From positions 1-35,844 of the forward strand of contig JAKAQR010000027.1 of NCBI GenBank assembly GCA_021819725.1: a stretch of 35,844 nucleotides of DNA. Direction: 5' to 3'. Source of the DNA: Actinomycetes bacterium. GTDB lineage: Bacteria > Actinomycetota > Acidimicrobiia > Acidimicrobiales > Acidimicrobiaceae. A model generated the notes under the pieces. That model was not told the origin of the DNA. It saw only the letters and a list, made by a program, of their open reading frames with translations, and did no database searches. Position 1 is the stretch's first letter; each line of letters begins with the position of its first letter. Positions 16,532 to 25,151 of the stretch are shown in pieces. A program made the translations under genes and the position numbers.

Positions 16532-17728
16532 GTGCGTGCTGTGAGACTGACACCGGTACGGCATGTTGCTCAGCGCGAACTCGCGGTCGGAATGGCATCG
16601 CGAGTCTTTCGTATCTCGACCGTGATTCTCATTTTGGCCGTTCTCGCAGCTGTGGTAATTCCGAAACTCACTGCTCATCGGAGTGCGCGAGTAGTGGTAG
16701 ATCTCGCCATACCTGGCCATACCAGTATCAACAGAGAGATCCAGTCTGCAGCAGCACTGACAAAACTCCAGGTCATCATCCATCGCGCTCGAACACCCAT
16801 GGCTGCAAACCTCGCGTTGCGTCGTGGACAGGTAGCAATCGCGGTAGAACCGAATGCGATCGTGGTGGGGCACAACACCAGCAACTCCGCAACGCTTGAG
16901 CTCGCGCACACGCTCGCCGCGGAGCTAGGGTTCGCTCGGTTCGCAGCCCATCTCCCGCCCCACGAACGGCCGCTCTTGGCACTCGCGCGCCCCCTGGACG
17001 TGCGAGTGCTTGGAGGGCATGCCTCGGACTCGGCTGAGATTGCGGTCGGACTCGCCGCCATAATCCTCATCTACTCCCTACTGAGTACATACGGATACCG
17101 TATCGCTGGTGGGGTCAGCGAGGAGAAGACGTCGCGAATCGTGGAGGTCCTGTTGGCACGGATCGATGCCTCAGAGTTACTGGTCGGCAAGGTTCTCGGC
17201 ATCGGCTTACTCAGTCTCGTGCAGATTTTGATGATGCTCATCGCCTACGTACTCGCCGCCTCGCTGGTCGGAGCCCCGATCCCTCTTGGCCATTCATTCT
17301 CTATGATCCTGGTAACGTTGGCCAGCTTCCTCGTAGGTTACGCCTTCTATGCGACGCTCTTTGCGGCTGCAGGAGCTCTGGTCGTTCGTTCTCAGGATGT
17401 CTATGCGATCTCGCTGCCTGTGCAGATCCCGATCATCGTCGGCTATATCGTCGGATTTCAGTGCCTCTTAGGAAGCCCGAATCTCTTTGATAGAATCCTC
17501 GGTTATATTCCATTGACCAGTCCCGTTCTGCTACCGGCCTTAGTAGCAAGCGGCACGTTCTCCTTCCTTGATGTCGTCATCGCGCTGGTGATCTGCGCAG
17601 TGGGTGCAGTCGGCGCCATGCGGGTTGCGAGTGCACTATACCGCACATCAATACTCTGGACTGGAACACGTCCACCGATCCGCGTACTGCTCTCCTCACG
17701 CTCACAGGGAGCTGCGAATCGTATCTAA
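16532..17728 (+). CDS. ABC-2 type exporter permease (NatB-like)
   Basis: A 398-residue ABC-2 permease. One membrane segment lies near the N-terminus (about 28-46), followed by a large outside domain (about 50-165) and then a cluster of five or so membrane segments from about 170 to the end. The segment GGVSEEKTSRIVEVLLARI is the conserved cytoplasmic element of the NatB/COG1668 family. Start is GTG at 16532, or a second GTG three codons later; neither has a strong ribosome site, and translation may rely on coupling to the ATPase gene, which ends just upstream. It forms the membrane part of the export pair. Confidence 0.85.
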   Translation: MRAVRLTPVRHVAQRELAVGMASRVFRISTVILILAVLAAVVIPKLTAHRSARVVVDLAIPGHTSINREIQSAAALTKLQVIIHRARTPMAANLALRRGQVAIAVEPNAIVVGHNTSNSATLELAHTLAAELGFARFAAHLPPHERPLLALARPLDVRVLGGHASDSAEIAVGLAAIILIYSLLSTYGYRIAGGVSEEKTSRIVEVLLARIDASELLVGKVLGIGLLSLVQILMMLIAYVLAASLVGAPIPLGHSFSMILVTLASFLVGYAFYATLFAAAGALVVRSQDVYAISLPVQIPIIVGYIVGFQCLLGSPNLFDRILGYIPLTSPVLLPALVASGTFSFLDVVIALVICAVGAVGAMRVASALYRTSILWTGTRPPIRVLLSSRSQGAANRI

Positions 17729-17852
17729 AGTCGGAGTGCACTTGTCGCCGTAGCCGCACCACGACAACTGCACCGGAACCAGCCGTCACAGACCTCGGGG
17801 AGTTCGTGGGCTTGGGCATATTGTGTCTAGCAACGAACGTGAACTACTTGGA

Positions 17853-19226
17853 TCAACTACGCGGATCCCACGCCAACGAGTCGAGTATCGCCCGCACGTC
17901 ATCGAGCGTGGTCAGCGGATTGACAAAGCAAAACCGCAACACCTTCTCGTCTCGGTGTTCCGTGGGCAAAACGAACCCAACGCCGTCCTTCAGCGCTTGG
18001 GACGACCAGCGGTCATAGACCTCCGGGCCCCATCCCAGCCTCCGGAAGAGTACGACCGAGAGCTCGGGTTGGGTCACCATCTCGACATAGTCACGTCGTT
18101 CGACCTCGGCTACGGTGGCTCGAGCGAGATCGATCGAGGCCTGAATAGCCTCCTGGTATCGCTTGGTTCCGTTCGTCGCGAGCGAAAACCAGAATGGAAG
18201 TCCCCGTACCCTTCGACTTAAGTGATAGCCATAGCTCGATGGGTTCCATTCTTGCGCCTTGTTGATATCGTCGAGATAGGCGGCCTCCTGCGTCAGTGCA
18301 TGCTTGGCGTACTTTGGCTCACGGTATAGGATCGCTGCGGCATCAAACGGAGCAAACAGCCATTTGTGCGGATCAATCACCAGCGAGTCCGCATACTCGA
18401 TGCCTTCAAAACGCCAGCGCTCCTTCGACGCGAGCGCCGCACCACCATACGCACCATCAACGTGGAGCCACAGGTCATTGATCCTGGTGAAAGTGCTGAT
18501 CGATCGGAGGTCATCAACGAGGCCCGCGTTTGTCGTCCCTGCGGTAGCCACTACGGCAACAATCGATGCACGCACCTCATCGTCTAAACCAGCCCAAACC
18601 TCATCGAGGTTCGCACCAGTCAACTTACCGTCGGGGCCGGTAGGCACGTAGATCACCTCGAGATCCATCAGGCTCGCTGCGGACGCGATCGAGGAGTGAG
18701 CCTCGCGAGAGGAGAGCACCCGCCAACGATCAGGACGCTCAAAGTTGCGCCTCTCCTTTGAACGCTGGCGTGCCGCGTGCAAGCCGGAGAGATTTGCGAG
18801 CGAACCGCCAGACACAAAAGTCCCGCCGGCGGTCGAGGGCATTCCAGCAAGATCGGCGAGCCAACGTAGGGCTTCATTTTCGCAGTAAATTGCCCCTGCT
18901 GCCTCCAACCACGAGGTACCCGAGATGCAAGAGGCGGAGACCACCATATCAAAGAGTACCGATGCTTTGGTGGGCGCAACGGGTACAAACGCGAGAAACC
19001 GCGGGTGGTCGCTCGAAAGCGTTGCCGGCGCGTAGCCCTCGATAAAACGACGGAGAGCCTCTTCTCCGCCAATTCCCTCTTCCGTCACGTTCGGGCCGTA
19101 GAGCGTGCTCAACTCCGCCTCACTCTTGGGACCGTCCAGCGGAGGCGGTTGGAGAGCAACGCGCTCCAGCGCATACTGGACAATAGCCTTCTCTAACTGG
19201 AGCGTCTCCTCGTCAAGACGGTGCAC
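17853..19226 (-). CDS. PLP-dependent group II amino acid decarboxylase
   Basis: A 457-residue fold-type I pyridoxal-phosphate decarboxylase of the aromatic-amino-acid/glutamate decarboxylase family. The Schiff-base lysine is K288 in IDPHKWLF, the PLP-nitrogen Asp is D257 in HVDGAY, and H177 (REAHSS) is placed to stack on the cofactor. GTFVSGGSLANL (135-146) is the phosphate-binding region. The family removes CO2 from aromatic amino acids, or from glutamate or diaminobutyrate; the substrate is not clear from motifs. GTG start has AGGAGG 4 nt upstream. It faces the MarR gene across a 126-nt divergent region, so MarR may control it, and it converges on the exporter pair. Confidence 0.88.
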   Translation of the reverse strand: MHRLDEETLQLEKAIVQYALERVALQPPPLDGPKSEAELSTLYGPNVTEEGIGGEEALRRFIEGYAPATLSSDHPRFLAFVPVAPTKASVLFDMVVSASCISGTSWLEAAGAIYCENEALRWLADLAGMPSTAGGTFVSGGSLANLSGLHAARQRSKERRNFERPDRWRVLSSREAHSSIASAASLMDLEVIYVPTGPDGKLTGANLDEVWAGLDDEVRASIVAVVATAGTTNAGLVDDLRSISTFTRINDLWLHVDGAYGGAALASKERWRFEGIEYADSLVIDPHKWLFAPFDAAAILYREPKYAKHALTQEAAYLDDINKAQEWNPSSYGYHLSRRVRGLPFWFSLATNGTKRYQEAIQASIDLARATVAEVERRDYVEMVTQPELSVVLFRRLGWGPEVYDRWSSQALKDGVGFVLPTEHRDEKVLRFCFVNPLTTLDDVRAILDSLAWDPRS

Positions 19227-19278
19227 GAATCCTCCTCAGTGAACAGCGACCAAAGACGAAGCTTATACGAATCCTGGA

Positions 19279-19312
19279 TAGGTTCCTAGTTGAGGGGCAA
19301 GCCTGTTACAAT
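19279..19312 (+). promoter_or_regulatory. Candidate promoter and operator of the MarR gene
   Basis: TACAAT at 19307-19312 is a plausible -10 box 40 nt before the MarR ATG. About 18 nt upstream lies the small palindrome TAGGTTCCTA (19279-19288), overlapping the -35 position. MarR proteins usually bind palindromes over their own promoter, so this may be an autoregulatory site. The GGTTCC centre is also seen in the larger palindrome before the aldo/keto reductase gene. Confidence 0.35.
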
Positions 19313-19352
19313 CGTTAGGGCAATAGGTGGACCCGACGACCAAGGAGTTCAG

Positions 19353-19865
19353 ATGCCCGCCTCTACCTCCAAAACCTCCCACACACTCGACGAGGTGCTG
19401 TTCACGCTCGCCCAGTCACTTCGCCGCCTTCGCATCTCGATTGGAGACGAGTCGGACTATGCCTATGCGATTGGCTCTGGCTTCTGGCAGTTGGTCTTGC
19501 TCGGTGATCGTGGTGAGGAGCGAGTCTCTGAGATCGCCTCAGCGCTAAACCTCGACATCTCCACCGTATCACGCCAACTAAAGCTTCTAGAATCCCGGGG
19601 GCTCATCGAACGCACCCCCGATAAGTCGGATGGTCGGGTATCGAAGGTGCGACTGACCCCACTCGGCAGAGATGTGCTTGATCAGCTGGTTCAGGCGCGG
19701 CTCGCCGTTATCAACGATGCGTTGGCCTCGTGGCACAAGACCGACGTTGATCGGCTGATTTCTCTCCTTGACCGGTTTTCCCACGATCTGAGTACCTCTC
19801 TCACGGATCCCGACATGTGCTCAGTGTCCGCCCCTGGCGACACCCGACCACCCACCACTCGTTAA
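19353..19865 (+). CDS. MarR-family transcriptional regulator
   Basis: A 170-residue MarR-type regulator with the dimerisation helices at each end and a central winged helix: the recognition helix region is VSEIASALNLDISTVSRQLK, followed by the wing TPDKSDGRVSKVRLT. The ATG at 19353 has AAGGAG 5 nt upstream; an earlier in-frame start would add residues foreign to the family. The gene is followed after 4 nt by the patatin-like lipase, so the two are one unit. It is divergent from the decarboxylase. MarR proteins commonly sense small phenolic or lipophilic compounds; the ligand here is unknown. Confidence 0.9.
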   Translation: MPASTSKTSHTLDEVLFTLAQSLRRLRISIGDESDYAYAIGSGFWQLVLLGDRGEERVSEIASALNLDISTVSRQLKLLESRGLIERTPDKSDGRVSKVRLTPLGRDVLDQLVQARLAVINDALASWHKTDVDRLISLLDRFSHDLSTSLTDPDMCSVSAPGDTRPPTTR

Positions 19866-19869
19866 CCAA

Positions 19870-20712
19870 TTGCGCCCAAAGCAGCAACTTGCCCTTGTTT
19901 TTGGTGGAGGTGGAGCACGTGGCGCCTGTCAGGTCGGCATGTTGCAGGGCCTCTTTGATTGTGGTCTGCTCGACCAGGAGCGGCTCCCGGACCTCATGCT
20001 TGGCGTCTCCGTCGGAGCGCTGAACGCCGCCGTCTTTGCGGTCAGACCCGACGTGCCTGGTTTGGCCCAACTCGACAAACTTTGGTCCACGGCACCGCTA
20101 CAAACGCTCTTTCCACGTTGGCGGACCTTCGGTTACCTCACGAATCGCGAGGCTGCTCACCGTCCTCAACCGCTACGCCAGATGATTCGCGACAACCTCA
20201 CGATCGACGATCTAGCTGACACCAAAGTGCCGCTTCATGTTCTCCTCACCGACGTCGACCGTGGACAAGAGGCCTGGTTCGATCGGGGTCCCATAGTAGA
20301 CCTGCTCTATGGATCGGCGGCGATCCCCGGTGTTCTCCCTCCACTGCGCTTGGATGGTCATCGCTATATCGATGGGGGGATGGTCAACCCAAATCCCCTA
20401 CGCCGCGCCGTCGAGCTCGGAGCAACCAAGATCGTCCTCCTGCTTTGTGGCTCGCTCGCTCCCTTCTTTCACAGCAAGGGCCGCCCCCTCAGTACCCTCC
20501 TTATGGGCTATTCCCTCACGCAACTCGCGCTCACCCAACGCGAACTCGCAAGCCAACCAAGCTCAATCGATATAGTGGTGCTTGAGTGTGGTGCCGCTGA
20601 CTCGGTCGATGCGCTCGATTTTCGGTACAGCAAGCTGCTCATGGGCGCTGGCAGAAGAAGTGTCATCCAGGCACGCGAAAAGCTCACCGACCTCCTGGGC
20701 CAGGATCGATAG
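19870..20712 (+). CDS. Patatin-like phospholipase/esterase
   Basis: A 280-residue patatin-family acyl hydrolase (RssA/YchK size class). The oxyanion loop is GGGGARG (12-18), the nucleophile is S47 in GVSVG and the dyad Asp is D168 in DGG. Such enzymes release fatty acids from phospholipids or other esters. The first usable start is TTG at 19870, 4 nt after the MarR stop, with no clear ribosome site, so translational coupling is likely. No signal peptide is visible, suggesting a cytoplasmic enzyme. It converges with the aldo/keto reductase gene, whose end is 9 nt away. Confidence 0.88.
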   Translation: MRPKQQLALVFGGGGARGACQVGMLQGLFDCGLLDQERLPDLMLGVSVGALNAAVFAVRPDVPGLAQLDKLWSTAPLQTLFPRWRTFGYLTNREAAHRPQPLRQMIRDNLTIDDLADTKVPLHVLLTDVDRGQEAWFDRGPIVDLLYGSAAIPGVLPPLRLDGHRYIDGGMVNPNPLRRAVELGATKIVLLLCGSLAPFFHSKGRPLSTLLMGYSLTQLALTQRELASQPSSIDIVVLECGAADSVDALDFRYSKLLMGAGRRSVIQAREKLTDLLGQDR

Positions 20713-20721
20713 TGAACAGAG

Positions 20722-21702
20722 CTATCTATTAACGGTCGACATATCGGGATAGCGATCACCAGCAGTCACACCCACTGGGAAGGCACGATCGATCAAATCG
20801 AGCTCTTCAGGCGAGAGCACGACATCAACGCTCGCGGCATTTTCAGCAAGGCGCTCGACGCTCCTCGTACCCGGTATGGCCACTATGTCATCACCCTGCG
20901 CAAACAGCCAAGCTAGCGCTATCTGCGCAGGTGTGTGGCCCGTGCGTTCGGCAATCTCGCGAACGGTCGCAACGAGCTCAAGATTCTTCGCAAAGTTCTC
21001 ACCCTGAAAACGCGGATGTCGTCGACGTGTGTCACTCTCGTCGAGATCGTCAGGGCTCTGAATCGCACCCGTGAGAAAACCTCGACCGAGTGGCGAGTAC
21101 GCGACGAGGCCAATGCCCAGCTCTCGAATCGTTGGCAACACCTCTGCCTCTAGGTCTCTTGTCCACAATGAATACTCGCTCTGCAGAGCACTGATGGGAT
21201 GGGTCGCATGGGCGCGTCGAATCGTTGCAGCCGAAGCCTCCGAGAGCCCAAGGTAACGCACTTTACCGGCTTGGAGAAGCTCAGCCATCGCACCAACCGT
21301 CTCCTCAATGGGCACCTTCGTATCAACACGATGCTGATAGTAGAGGTCAATATAATCGACACCAAGTCGACGTAACGATGCGTCACAGGCTGCTCGTACG
21401 TAGTCAGGATCTCCATTCACGCCATGGAACTCGCCGTGCTCGCCTCGCACATTACCGAACTTTGTAGCGAGTATCACTTCACTCCGATGGCCCTGCAGTG
21501 CCCGGCCCACCAGCACTTCGTTGGTAAACGGCCCATACATATCGGCAGTATCGAGAAACGTCACTCCGAGCTCAATAGCCCGGTGAATCACCTTGATTGA
21601 TTCAGCATCATTCGCCGGTCCATAAAACTCGCTCATTCCCATGCATCCAAGACCAACCATCGACACCTGGAGCCCTTGTTGGCCCAACCTCCGCTGTCGC
21701 AT
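20722..21702 (-). CDS. Aldo/keto reductase
   Basis: A 326-residue NADPH-dependent aldo/keto reductase with the full catalytic tetrad: D51 and Y56 in LDTADMYG, K81 in LATKFG and H124 in YYQHRVD. The pattern fits the AKR13-like group related to YajO/IolS enzymes, which reduce assorted aldehydes and ketones. The ATG at 21702 is preceded by AGGAGG with 6-nt spacing; an ATG directly before it is 3 nt from the site. In-frame sequence further upstream runs through an 18-nt palindrome and is not protein-like. Likely controlled by whatever binds that palindrome. Confidence 0.9.
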   Translation of the reverse strand: MRQRRLGQQGLQVSMVGLGCMGMSEFYGPANDAESIKVIHRAIELGVTFLDTADMYGPFTNEVLVGRALQGHRSEVILATKFGNVRGEHGEFHGVNGDPDYVRAACDASLRRLGVDYIDLYYQHRVDTKVPIEETVGAMAELLQAGKVRYLGLSEASAATIRRAHATHPISALQSEYSLWTRDLEAEVLPTIRELGIGLVAYSPLGRGFLTGAIQSPDDLDESDTRRRHPRFQGENFAKNLELVATVREIAERTGHTPAQIALAWLFAQGDDIVAIPGTRSVERLAENAASVDVVLSPEELDLIDRAFPVGVTAGDRYPDMSTVNR

Positions 21703-21814
21703 CATTTTCCTCCTGTCACGGAACGATATCCCACGCACCAGGCAACGGACCCGTAATGAAGGTGTAGACTCGCTGCTGCCCGCAAACCCACCTGCTAACG
21801 GCGCAGTGCATGGG

Positions 21815-21832
21815 TAGTATGGTTCCATACTA
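21815..21832. promoter_or_regulatory. Perfect 18-nt palindromic operator
   Basis: TAGTATGGTTCCATACTA has perfect 8-bp arms around a TT centre. It lies about 113 nt upstream of the aldo/keto reductase ATG and about 70 nt before the start of the membrane-protein pseudogene on the other strand. The form is that of a dimeric repressor or MerR-like activator site. No regulator gene adjoins it; the nearest is the MarR gene about 2 kb away, whose promoter has a shorter palindrome with the same GGTTCC centre. Confidence 0.55.
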
Positions 21833-21902
21833 GCGAGAACTTCAGCAGCCAAAGTCACATCACGGTGGCATTGGTGATCCTCATAGACCCCGCGACAGCA
21901 CT

Positions 21903-22753
21903 GTGGTTGACCCTATGACCACGCTGCCAATCGCACTCGTCAGCTATCTCACCGTTTCGCTCAATGTCGTACGGTCGCAGCTTGTGCCACGTATCGATCG
22001 ATCGAGCCTACTCAGGATTGTCATACCCTCCCTGACCATCCCAGGCCAGATCATCCGCCCCCGGGTCCGACACTACGAAAATCGTGACCGAGCACTCGCC
22101 TTCGAGAAACCCATCTCACTGTTGGTGCTCTTGAGAGCCTGGGTACTTGGCTACCTTTTCGCCCTTGGGCTCCTCATGCTCCCGAGCGCACAGAATCCGT
22201 TGGCCGCACTCGCGCAGGCCGGTTGATCTCTCGTCACCCTCGGCATCGTCAGGATGGGCCCAAGCGATTGATCTCCTCGCTGGCTTGACGGGTCTCTTCG
22301 TCGTGACATTACAGATTGCATACCTACCAACGCTCTATGGCGCGTACAACCAAGGTGACGATGCTCGTCGATCGTGCTGGGGACCCCGGAGATCCTTGCC
22401 TGTGCCCAACTCATGTCCTTAACCGACGAGCTGCCCGACTTCTATCGACAGTGGGAGCGCTGGGCTGCCGACGCGCAGGAGAGCCACGCAAGCTGTCCCG
22501 GCCTGATGCCGTTTCGCTCGCCCAGTATCTATTCATCAAGGGCATCACTCTCCTGGGCATCTGCGACTCTGCAGCCCTTCTTCACGCCGTCGCACCGCAG
22601 CAAACGCCTATTGAAGCGCGACTTGCATTCGGCATGGGCTGCCTCTGTCTTCGGCGGCTCAGCTCCACACTTGGCCATCTCGTCAACGAGGATCCGTCTC
22701 CGACTGATCCAATCGCTCTCACGCGCGCGGCATCGATCGACTCGCTGCGGTGA
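21903..22753 (+). pseudogene. Decayed membrane-protein gene with nonsense codon and several frameshifts
   Basis: The coding sense of one protein is spread over three frames. The first part (GTG at 21903) encodes membrane segments and the stretch HYENRDRALAFEKP, then meets TGA at 22224-22226, beyond which the same frame still reads SLVTLGIV. A second frame then gives AIDLLAGLTGLFVVTLQIAY and LPTLYGAYN. A third gives TKVTMLVDRAG. The first frame resumes with TPEILACAQL, DFYRQWERWAAD, ESH and FRSP, and the third ends with CDSAALLHA, EARLAFGMGC and DPSPTDPIALT. From memory these blocks occur in this order in intact actinobacterial membrane proteins of unknown function, with a C-terminal cytoplasmic domain. 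At least four changes would be needed to restore it, so it is a pseudogene rather than a single sequencing error. Confidence 0.7.
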
Positions 22754-23164
22754 GACTGCCCATGGAGCGCAGTCGTGACGATACCTGGGTTCATTTCCGC
22801 GCATGGCGCTGAAATCACGAGGAGGCTGCGTACTGTCTTGCGAACCGCACTGACGCAGTCCCCGCTCCATGGGGCGGACGGCGTTTCTCCGGTCAGAGAG
22901 AAGTTCCGTTCCAGCACTTGCGGAATCGCTCTCCGGATGAGCCTGAGGGAATTTCACAGACGCCTTACCATCCCGAAGATTCCTAGAATTGGTCTTCCGC
23001 CTCAGCGATCGTAACCTGAAGGTCCACCGCGATGGATTGCATTGCTCGAGAGCGAGGCACCGCTAGCGTGAACTCATGGTATCAAAGATCGGTCAGCAAT
23101 CCTCGTACAGGTTAGACGGTCAATGTGGCACCTCTGAGAACCACTACCAGGATGCAAGCGATAG
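22754..23164. other. Non-coding stretch after the pseudogene
   Basis: About 410 nt with several overlapping short frames on both strands, none with a motif, good ribosome site or protein-like composition. It separates the decayed membrane-protein gene from the first lipoprotein gene and presumably holds the latter's promoter, which I could not define. Confidence 0.45.
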
Positions 23165-24277
23165 ATGAGGAACAGTTCCTGGTGCGTTAAGCACAACCAT
23201 CTCGACCGTAGTCGGCGGTTCGTCCCTTATGGTTGCGTCATGCTCAGCGCAGTGCTGCTCGCCTCGTGTTCTCAGACATCGACGGCGACCGTCACGCTCT
23301 CCTCGTCAAACTCGATCCAGGCGAACTATGCCCGGATTGTGAGTCGCTACTCGACCGCCAACAACCAGGCCAACGAGACACTCAGTGTAGCGAAGCAGAA
23401 CAACGATGAGCAAGGAACTGCAGCTGCGATCGACAATGCCGATTTTTACCTTTCGCGCGATGCCGGTTACCAAACGGCACAAGGTGCAACTTACAAACCG
23501 TTCTACGAACGACTCGATCATGCTGTTGCGATCGGAGCATCCCAGAAGTACCCAAAGTTACTGCTCACTGTCGATGCCCAGTACACCACCGCTCCTCAGA
23601 CGGCTAACCGTTCTGCCTGTCGATTTCTCGGGATCTTTGCCAAGGACTCCCCGTCTGCCCCATGGCGAGTGACCGACGAGCCAACGGTCACCAAGGCACT
23701 CCTGCCCGAGGTCAAGACTACTAATGGGAATCGCGGAATTACGCCAGCCACCACCGCCGCGCTTTCCATTCCCCTGTCACGGTTGGCCAAGTACTATGCC
23801 CTCGCTCTGACAACCTATTATCAGCAGGGGGTTCTCTCGCGTGGGCTCAAGAGCGCGGATTTTCAGACCTCTGCACCGTGCTGGTCTCTTCCTCGTCTTG
23901 CCACCAACCCATACGTATCACCAAGCTCGTCACAACAACTCGCCACGAGTGCGACCGTAACCGCGCCGCACCCAGCGATGGTTGCGCTGAGCACAGCCAA
24001 CGCAGGTGCGCTCACCATCTTCACCCTCCACGTTGACCTCATCACTTCGAGCCCTAGAAGCACCACCTTTACCTGGCGTCATAGCGCCACTAATCCGGAT
24101 TCCTTTCTCCTGCCAGCCTCATCAGGACTTCACAACATCCAGATTCCGCTGCTATTCAACCTCGCCGTCTACGATCCGCCCGTCGCCGATACCACGGTTG
24201 CGCCTCGCGTCATCGGATCCTATTGGGGTCCGCTGCTCGGTGGCATTGAGACGCACAAGGCGCCCCTCGACACCTAG
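23165..24277 (+). CDS. Predicted lipoprotein of unknown function
   Basis: A 370-residue protein with a basic N-terminus (RSRR at 15-18), a hydrophobic core and a lipobox LASC, giving lipidated C35, so it should be anchored on the outer face of the membrane. The mature part is rich in Ser, Thr and Ala. It contains a long helical-looking stretch (about 50-100) and then an apparent beta-rich C-terminus. I do not recognise a domain. The start at ATG 23165 lacks a well-spaced ribosome site, but later Met codons would shorten the signal peptide too much. A strong hairpin just after its stop suggests a single-gene transcript. It may be a cell-surface protein; no enzymatic motif is visible. Confidence 0.65.
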   Translation: MRNSSWCVKHNHLDRSRRFVPYGCVMLSAVLLASCSQTSTATVTLSSSNSIQANYARIVSRYSTANNQANETLSVAKQNNDEQGTAAAIDNADFYLSRDAGYQTAQGATYKPFYERLDHAVAIGASQKYPKLLLTVDAQYTTAPQTANRSACRFLGIFAKDSPSAPWRVTDEPTVTKALLPEVKTTNGNRGITPATTAALSIPLSRLAKYYALALTTYYQQGVLSRGLKSADFQTSAPCWSLPRLATNPYVSPSSSQQLATSATVTAPHPAMVALSTANAGALTIFTLHVDLITSSPRSTTFTWRHSATNPDSFLLPASSGLHNIQIPLLFNLAVYDPPVADTTVAPRVIGSYWGPLLGGIETHKAPLDT

Positions 24278-24285
24278 CCTTTTGT

Positions 24286-24307
24286 CCGAATGAAGTCCTT
24301 CGTTCGG
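24286..24307 (+). terminator. Hairpin after the lipoprotein gene
   Basis: Arms CCGAATGAA and TTCGTTCGG (one T-G wobble, nine pairs) enclose a 4-nt GTCC loop, 8 nt past the TAG of the lipoprotein gene. There is no T run after it, so it may act as a transcript-end stabiliser or a non-classical terminator. Confidence 0.5.
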
Positions 24308-24707
24308 CGGCATACCACTTGTCCTCATCCACGGACCAGGCCATCACCAGCTACTCCGAAGCGCCCTTATTGCTCCGCTCGCTAGCCGTCGAGTTTGCCC
24401 TGGCACAGCATACAACCGGGACCCTACGAGTGGCTGACTATCTGTCACGTCAAACTTGGGTTATCGTAGTTTGCCCTAGTCATCAGACCTCGTGCCGTTA
24501 GGTCCGCTGCTTGAGAATCACCCATGCCAATGGTAACCCTCGACGTTGGAGTCTGGTGCGGAGCTCAATGCCCCTCATGCTTGTCAACACGCACGACAAG
24601 CCTTCTATGTCTATCAACCCAGCTCAAAACTCGCGCCCCCGTGCGGAGTCGACCGACCCGTAATCGAAATCGCGGTGCCCTGTGACGTTTGCGCCACGCA
24701 ATCCTCT
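24308..24707. other. Non-coding stretch between two lipoprotein genes
   Basis: About 400 nt between the end of the rightward lipoprotein gene and the end of the leftward one. Frames of 60-80 codons exist but are not protein-like. A small inverted repeat, TTGCG and CGCAA around CCA (24689-24701), lies just past the leftward stop and could form a weak hairpin. The length is unusual for a convergent pair. Confidence 0.4.
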
Positions 24708-25151
24708 TCACTTGAAAGCAACGACCGACACTCCAACGGTGGAGGAGCTACCCTCCACCAATACCTCCCAGTGGGCATCCTCTAAGCTGTAGAGCGCCGC
24801 CGGGGTATCGGCATATGAATGCTGTTTGAGGACGAAGCCGAGCCCTCTGAGGGTTCGAACATAGTTACCCATAAACGACGCCCGCAGTGCAGGGCGAGGA
24901 GCATAGGTCAACTGGAACTGAGCGTGGTGCGTTGTAGAGTCGTTGACCACATCGACAAGCGGTGCACCTTTAGGCAGAGGGACGACCGCGACAGGGAAGC
25001 TATGCGGAAGTTTTGCGAGCTGAGTCGGAGATTCCGCCGAAGTATCCACAGAGTGAGATGCCTTGGCAGGGACCTCTGTGCTTCCACAAGCACCAAGGAG
25101 GCCCGACGGCGCAAAGACAAGGAGGACTACCAGTCGCTGTCGTATTCGCAT
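24708..25151 (-). CDS. Small predicted lipoprotein of unknown function
   Basis: A 147-residue protein with a typical lipoprotein signal: MRIRQR, a hydrophobic core and lipobox LGAC with C22. After a Ser/Thr-rich linker (about 25-45) comes a compact domain (about 50-147) containing GAPLVDVVNDSTTHHAQFQL and ending in VGVSVVAFK. The domain looks like one of the small alpha/beta lipoprotein folds that compare two sequence halves, but I cannot name it. GGTGGGG before the ATG is the ribosome site. It is not related by sequence to the other lipoprotein at 23-24 kb. Surface location is the only inference I would trust. Confidence 0.65.
   Translation of the reverse strand: MRIRQRLVVLLVFAPSGLLGACGSTEVPAKASHSVDTSAESPTQLAKLPHSFPVAVVPLPKGAPLVDVVNDSTTHHAQFQLTYAPRPALRASFMGNYVRTLRGLGFVLKQHSYADTPAALYSLEDAHWEVLVEGSSSTVGVSVVAFK

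Noticed and set aside
16388..16909. Minus-strand frame of 173 codons
   Set aside because: It is antisense to the NatAB-like pair and spans their junction; composition is Cys/Ser/His-rich and not protein-like.
20700..20720. Short GATAG/CTATC inverted repeat at the convergent lipase/reductase junction
   Set aside because: Only five pairs with a 9-nt loop and no T run; too weak to call a terminator.
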